A stretch of DNA of 64,000 nt from Drosophila miranda. Taxonomy: Eukaryota; Arthropoda; Insecta; Diptera; Drosophilidae. The notes under the pieces are model-generated. The model was given only the letters and a program-made list of their open reading frames with translations. It did no database searches and was not told the origin of the DNA. The DNA lies in assembly GCF_003369915.1 (NCBI RefSeq), contig NC_046673.1, positions 20,761,718 through 20,825,717 of the forward strand, in the 5' to 3' direction. Positions 60,301 through 64,000 of this stretch are shown piece after piece. The translations under genes were made by a program, and so were the position numbers. Each line of letters starts with the position of its first letter. Positions within the stretch are counted from its first letter, which is position 1.

Positions 60301-61664
60301 GACAGACCAGACAGACAGAGCAGTGTTGCCAGATCAACGACGAAACCGAAGAGAAAAACCAGGAACACGAATTTGCAGTTATATTTTCTAGTCCAAAAAC
60401 CTAAACGTGCATAATATGTAATTAATAATAAATATAATATTTAATAGGCCGCAACTACCATTCGATTTTCTTGACATCCCATACAAAATGTCATCAAACT
60501 GGAAATCCTAGATATGTCGCTTATGAGAAAAATTGCCAGATAATAAAACTAACAAAGGATCGTTAAGGATATTTTTTTTTTGCAGCCCCCTCCCTCTCGG
60601 TATTATAACTGACGCACGGAAAAATACATAGCCTTTTTCAAGCAGAGATTACGAAGGATTTCGCGAAGGGTGGGCCCGGATTTTTTTCTATGCATGATTT
60701 TTACGCATAAGATGATAATATTATATGTATTTAGAAGGATTGATTCGGAATCCTTTTTTTGAAATATATAAAAATGTTTGTTCTACTAATAAGCATGCTG
60801 AAGGTGGACAAGGGTCTATTTTGACATCTCAGCGATTAGAACTGCGATTGTCAGGCTTTTTGGGAGCAGTCCAACTACAGAAACAAAAAAAACTGTTCAA
60901 GCGAATGTGCCTCGTGATGCACACGCAATGCATGTTGTTCTTGCAATTCTCGAGCATGCTCCTCTGTAGAATTTTGTTGTGTATTTCGACACATTATCGT
61001 CATTTTTGTGCTGATTTAGATCGTTTTAAATTGTTTTCTTATTTTTGGGTTGGGTCAGCTGATCAGAGTTCGGTATTTCAGTAAAATACTACATTATTTT
61101 ATGCCCAAATAAATATATGTATCTGTACGTAAAGCTATACCTCTGTTTTCGAATAAGAAAACGCAACTAACAAATTTGTAGCTCTAATTTAACGCTCACC
61201 AAATATAAATCTTTACACATTACACATTTTGTAAACATGCTTCTGTCCTCCCAAAACTACCAGATACTAAATTTCTGAGAAAACCCCCCAAGTTGTGTGT
61301 TTTTTATCTCGGGGTGGGGGGTGACCATATTAGAGTTAAAGTATTGTCTTGAGGAATTATTCAATCCACACAGCACCGAAATAAATATTGTCCACTCACC
61401 ATGATATCTGCCGCAGGCTGACATCGTTACCATGGCCGAACTGCTTCCGCCCGGTCCACAGGAGCCGGGTGCGCCGGCTCCCATTCCGCCGACCGATCCA
61501 AATGGTGCCATACCCATGCCGAGTCCGGCCCCAGGTCCGCCGGCTGCATTGGTGGGCTTCTTCCAGCCGCGCCAATTGTTGCACAACGATTCGGGCTCTG
61601 AGCTCCAGCTGCACAGCGAGTCCTCCTCGAAGCGGATGGAGTCGTCGAAGCTGAAGCGGTCCAT
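48334..61664 (-). CDS. dora: Dora, ZSWIM8 homologue, E3 ligase substrate receptor
   Basis: Exons 61664-61400, 54857-54615, 54541-54378, 54298-53988, 53898-49093, 49028-48690, 48626-48477 and 48400-48334 are in phase throughout, giving 2114 residues from the first in-frame Met. They match human ZSWIM8 along its length: RFEEDSLCSW (N terminus), VYPPVPEQLQLRIAFWSFP, SADEFNRGDQLFRMRAVKDP, the SWIM zinc finger (C202, C204, C211, H213 in CTCTSSAYWCSH), VCLRAPVSESLTRLQRDQLQ, GREPEGMWNLLSIVREM (about 352-369), GYEAAVAALG-like and SEAEHPLLCEGTR blocks, YSSHVSWILGQAMEIGAP, and the C-terminal block ending KKELWTQINAALQSNSK. ZSWIM8/Dora acts with Cullin-3 to ubiquitinate Argonaute during target-directed microRNA degradation. 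Long Gly, Gln, Asn and Pro tracts in the 4.8-kb exon are fly-specific inserts. The true initiation site is uncertain. Confidence 0.95.
49800..49925 (-). repeat. CAG/polyglutamine tract in Dora
   Basis: Mixed CAG/CAA codons encode about 19 glutamines in a row, then further Gln-rich stretches; a second run lies at about 49443-49497. The mix of CAG and CAA would limit slippage. Confidence 0.9.
54858..61399 (-). other. Dora intron 1 (6.5 kb)
   Basis: GTGAGT donor at 61399 and CCACAG acceptor at 54858; phase 1. It contains a (CT)n tract at 55484-55508, a GT run at 55865-55881, TATA-rich patches and a tRNA-Glu relic. No nested gene is supported. Confidence 0.8.
58197..58270 (+). pseudogene. Degenerate tRNA-Glu gene
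   Basis: The sequence starts TCCCATATGGTCTACTGGCT, one base from the fly tRNA-Glu 5' half (A box intact), and ends with a T-arm/B box (CATTCGATTCCTGGTATG). The anticodon arm is scrambled and the 3' acceptor strand (TATGTTT) no longer pairs with TCCCATA. It lies antisense within Dora intron 1. Confidence 0.75.
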
Positions 61665-62015
61665 TTCTTCGGGATTCCATTCATTGGCACCGCCACCGCC
61701 TACTCCACCTCCGGCGTTTGCTTCGGCGCCAGCGCCTGCACCTCCTCCGTTGCCACCGCCACCGCCGCCACCACCGCCGCCGCCTGCTCCTCCGCCATTA
61801 TTGTTGTTGTTTCGGTTAGAGCCAGTGGCCACTGAAGGACCTGCGGGTCCTCCGTCCCCTCCTCCACCGGCACCGGAGTCGCCTCCTCTGTTGTTGTTGC
61901 TGCCGCTGCGATTCGCCAGCGTGAGGCTGAGATTGTATTGATGTGTGTGGGTGTGGGTGTGAGTGTGTGTGTGTGTGTGTGTGGGTGTTGCGGCCCTGCT
62001 CCGCTGTTTCTGGCT
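61665..62015 (-). CDS. Open N-terminal extension of Dora, no AUG
   Basis: The Dora frame stays open upstream of Met 61664 to a TAG at 62018-62016, about 117 codons. It encodes a Thr-His run from the GT microsatellite, then NLSLTLANRSGSNNN, then long Gly and Asn tracts, and NEWNPEE just before the Met. The Glu-Trp pair aligns with EW upstream of the matching point in human ZSWIM8, so at least the end is probably translated. No ATG lies in this frame. A possible acceptor at 61927 (AATCTCAG) could join an upstream exon in phase 2. Confidence 0.45.
61958..61982. repeat. (GT)n microsatellite in Dora 5' region
   Basis: An uninterrupted GT run, read as Thr-His codons in the open Dora frame. Confidence 0.85.
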
Positions 62016-63310
62016 CTATTTCCCGTTCCTTTGCTCCGAGCGCGCGTTTGTATTCGTGTGATTTTTGGGGCTTATTTATTTTATTTGTTAATTATATTAT
62101 TTTACTTGTTTAATTTATTATTATTATTTTATTTTTTTTGGATGGATGAAATTCTCGAATCCGTGAACGCTCAATTCCAATCGTGTAAAAGGCGAATATT
62201 TTGTTGAGCGTTTTTTACGTTTTCCTTTATTTTTTTTGTTTTACTTTGCCTTTTGCATTTTATTTAAAATTTTACATTCCTTTTACTTTGCGATGTAATT
62301 TTACCGTTATTGTATATTTTGGGGCTTAAGGATTCTTTAAATTGATTTAAAAACTATTTATTTTTCGTTTTATATATATACAAAATACATTTATTTCATC
62401 GACTGCGACTCTGGCTCTGCCTGTGTCGTCTGCGTCGACTGCGAGCGCGACTGCGATTCCCACTGCCACTTCTGCTGCTGCCTCTGGCGCTGCTGCTGCT
62501 GCTTCTGCTGCTGCTGCTGCTGCTGCTATTGTTTGTTGTCGTTGTTGTTGCATGTGAATTTTTCGTACCCCCCACTGAAGCAGTGGCTGGGGGAGAGAGC
62601 AACACCAAACCAAAAGACAGAGAGAGAGAATGAGAGAGAGATTTGACAACGACGACTGCCAAAAATAAGAATGGTCGCAGGAGAGGAGGGGAGAACAACG
62701 CCAAAATGGCCAATTTGTAGGGGAATCGCTGTTCGACCGCTGCTCCGTTTCACTCTTTCCACACACCACACCGTACACCGTACACCGAACACTGCTGCAC
62801 CGCACAGTACCGCTCCTTCGACCACTGCCAGGCAACCTTTAATTATTTTTCACTTTTATGCTTTGGCTCATCTTCGTCGCTCCTGTTTTATCCTGCTGCC
62901 TTCACTCACTTTACGTGTGTGTGTTTCTGTGTGAGTGCCTCTTTACCGCGAAACCTGCGCGCGCTCTCCTTCTCTCTCACTCACACGCTTGTCGATTTTC
63001 ACTGCCTTTTTGCCTGCTTTCTTTGTGTATATGCGCTGCGCGTTGGTTTTGCGTGAGTGTGTGTTATGTGTGAACGAAATGCGTTCAAAGAGAACGTTGA
63101 GAAAAAAAAAACTTTTCCTTTTGCGTTATTTTGTCCCGTTTGTCCATGTCAAGAAATTGTTTTTCAACTGCACTCAGCACTTAATTGTCGTTCCAATCGA
63201 TGTTAATTAGAGCTTGAGTTACGATTTGTTTGATTTAACACACACTTTTTGAATATTTTTACACGGGACGGGCTTTGTTTTTTTTTAGGCCATCGCAAAA
63301 TAGAGCTGTG
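62016..63310 (-). other. Probable 5' leader or first exon of Dora
   Basis: Lies between the Motif-1 promoter and the coding exon. A CAG-rich block (about 62395-62530) and several upstream ATGs with long frames (62835 to 62347, 162 codons; 62713 to 62396, 105 codons) are present. Good donors (GTGAGT) near 62981 and 62894 suggest that part may be spliced out. No second gene is evident. Confidence 0.4.
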
Positions 63311-63314
63311 TGCA

Positions 63315-63325
63315 CAGTGTGACCG
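63315..63325 (-). promoter_or_regulatory. Core promoter Motif 1 (CGGTCACACTG), probable Dora start
   Basis: A perfect match to the fly TATA-less promoter motif YGGTCACACTR on the minus strand. Upstream on the same strand, Motif-6-like CGGTATATTT cores lie at about 63340-63349 and 63391-63401, with a variant between. This combination is typical of broad housekeeping promoters and fits a minus-strand start near 63.3 kb. Confidence 0.6.
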
Positions 63326-63439
63326 CGGATTTATCGTTAAAATATACCGTTCGACCATCCGAAATACACCAAAACATACCGTTTTATTTCGTAAATATAC
63401 CGTACATATACTGACTAATTCAAGTTATATTTTACATAT

Positions 63440-63990
63440 TTCTCGATTTTGAAATTCCGTGGAATATTACTAGCTAGATAGAACTCTCAGCCCTGCCCTT
63501 ATAATTTCATCCGATTAAAGAATCAATTTTCTATTCGACTGGTTTGTTTTAAGTACTTGAATTGTTTTTTTGCTACGGCGATTGCTGTTTTTGTCCCTCA
63601 ACAACAATATAGCGTTTCGTTATGATGAAAAAACGAACTTAGCCCACTTCAGCCCCCTCTATTTAAATAGTTCAACAACTTAAGGTAAATGGCTGAAAAT
63701 ATTAACGATTGTAAATTCTTCTTGTAGATTCATCTGAATTTAAAAATAACAGCGATAGCTTTCACCTGAACTGCGCTGAAATTATTAAGTTTTCATTATT
63801 TTTCGGTGGAAAATTGAAATACCCCTTTGGCTTATAATAGGTTAATCGTTCTCCTTCAAGGATTGAAAACTATATTGCTCAATTTTGTTGTTCCGTTGAA
63901 TATTATTAGTTAGATAGAACATTTAGCCATGCCCACATAGTTTTATACGATTGATGAATCTATTTTCTAATTGACTGTCTTATTCTAAAT
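63440..63990. repeat. Pair of imperfect direct repeats, about 100 bp each
   Basis: 63440-63556 and 63877-63990 align over about 100 bases (shared: GAATATTA, TAGATAGAAC, ATTTTCTA), offset by about 437 bases and roughly three-quarters identical by eye. They may be remnants of a dispersed or tandem element running past the right edge. Confidence 0.65.
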
Positions 63991-64000
63991 CCTTGCTTTA

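Overview
The window is nuclear DNA of a fly of the genus Drosophila. Genes have short introns with GT-AG borders, coding exons are GC-rich at third positions, and the flanks are AT-rich with TATA, GT and GA microsatellites. Every recognisable gene is X-linked (Muller element A) in D. melanogaster: sisA, an l(1)10Bb/BUD31 copy, rudimentary (r) and the ZSWIM8 homologue Dora. The proteins differ clearly from D. melanogaster, and genes I recall from cytological 10B sit next to genes I recall from about 14F-15A. An obscura-group species is my best guess. Species and synteny are inferred from memory, not searched.

Layout. 1-7 kb: small coding-like exons on the minus strand of an unidentified gene that runs off the left edge. 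7-13 kb: no gene seen, several microsatellites. 13-15 kb: a divergent ionotropic receptor (minus). 18-18.6 kb: sisterless A (minus), with a TATA box and a cluster of Zelda/TAGteam sites upstream. 20.4-20.8 kb: a small gene of unknown function (minus). 23.2-23.6 kb: a broken, intron-containing copy of the splicing factor BUD31 (minus). 24.3-24.6 kb: the likely promoter of r. 25.4-26.9 kb: a Tc1-like transposon with long inverted repeats and a truncated transposase. 27-39 kb: r (plus), the trifunctional CAD enzyme of pyrimidine synthesis in six coding exons. Its 5-kb second coding intron holds an antisense nested gene for a Mab-21 (cGAS-like fold) protein with an acylation-type N terminus, plus a short cluster of repeated 11-mers. 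39.4-39.7 kb: an intronless diverged copy of ribosomal protein eL30 (minus). 41-63.3 kb: Dora (minus), in eight coding exons from 61.7 to 48.3 kb, with a 6.5-kb first intron, a probable 3' UTR of about 5.7 kb and a probable Motif-1 promoter at 63.3 kb.

Most interesting signals: (1) the Dora stop codon is UGA followed by C, and the same frame stays open with coding-like composition for 259 more codons, which suggests stop-codon readthrough; (2) Dora coding similarity extends upstream of the first in-frame AUG; (3) the membrane-anchor signature on the Mab-21 protein nested in r; (4) the degenerate BUD31 duplicate at what may be a rearrangement junction; (5) the TAGteam cluster of sisA; (6) the eL30-like retrocopy; (7) the 11-mer repeats in the r intron. 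I found no bacterial-type system, no CRISPR and no virus.
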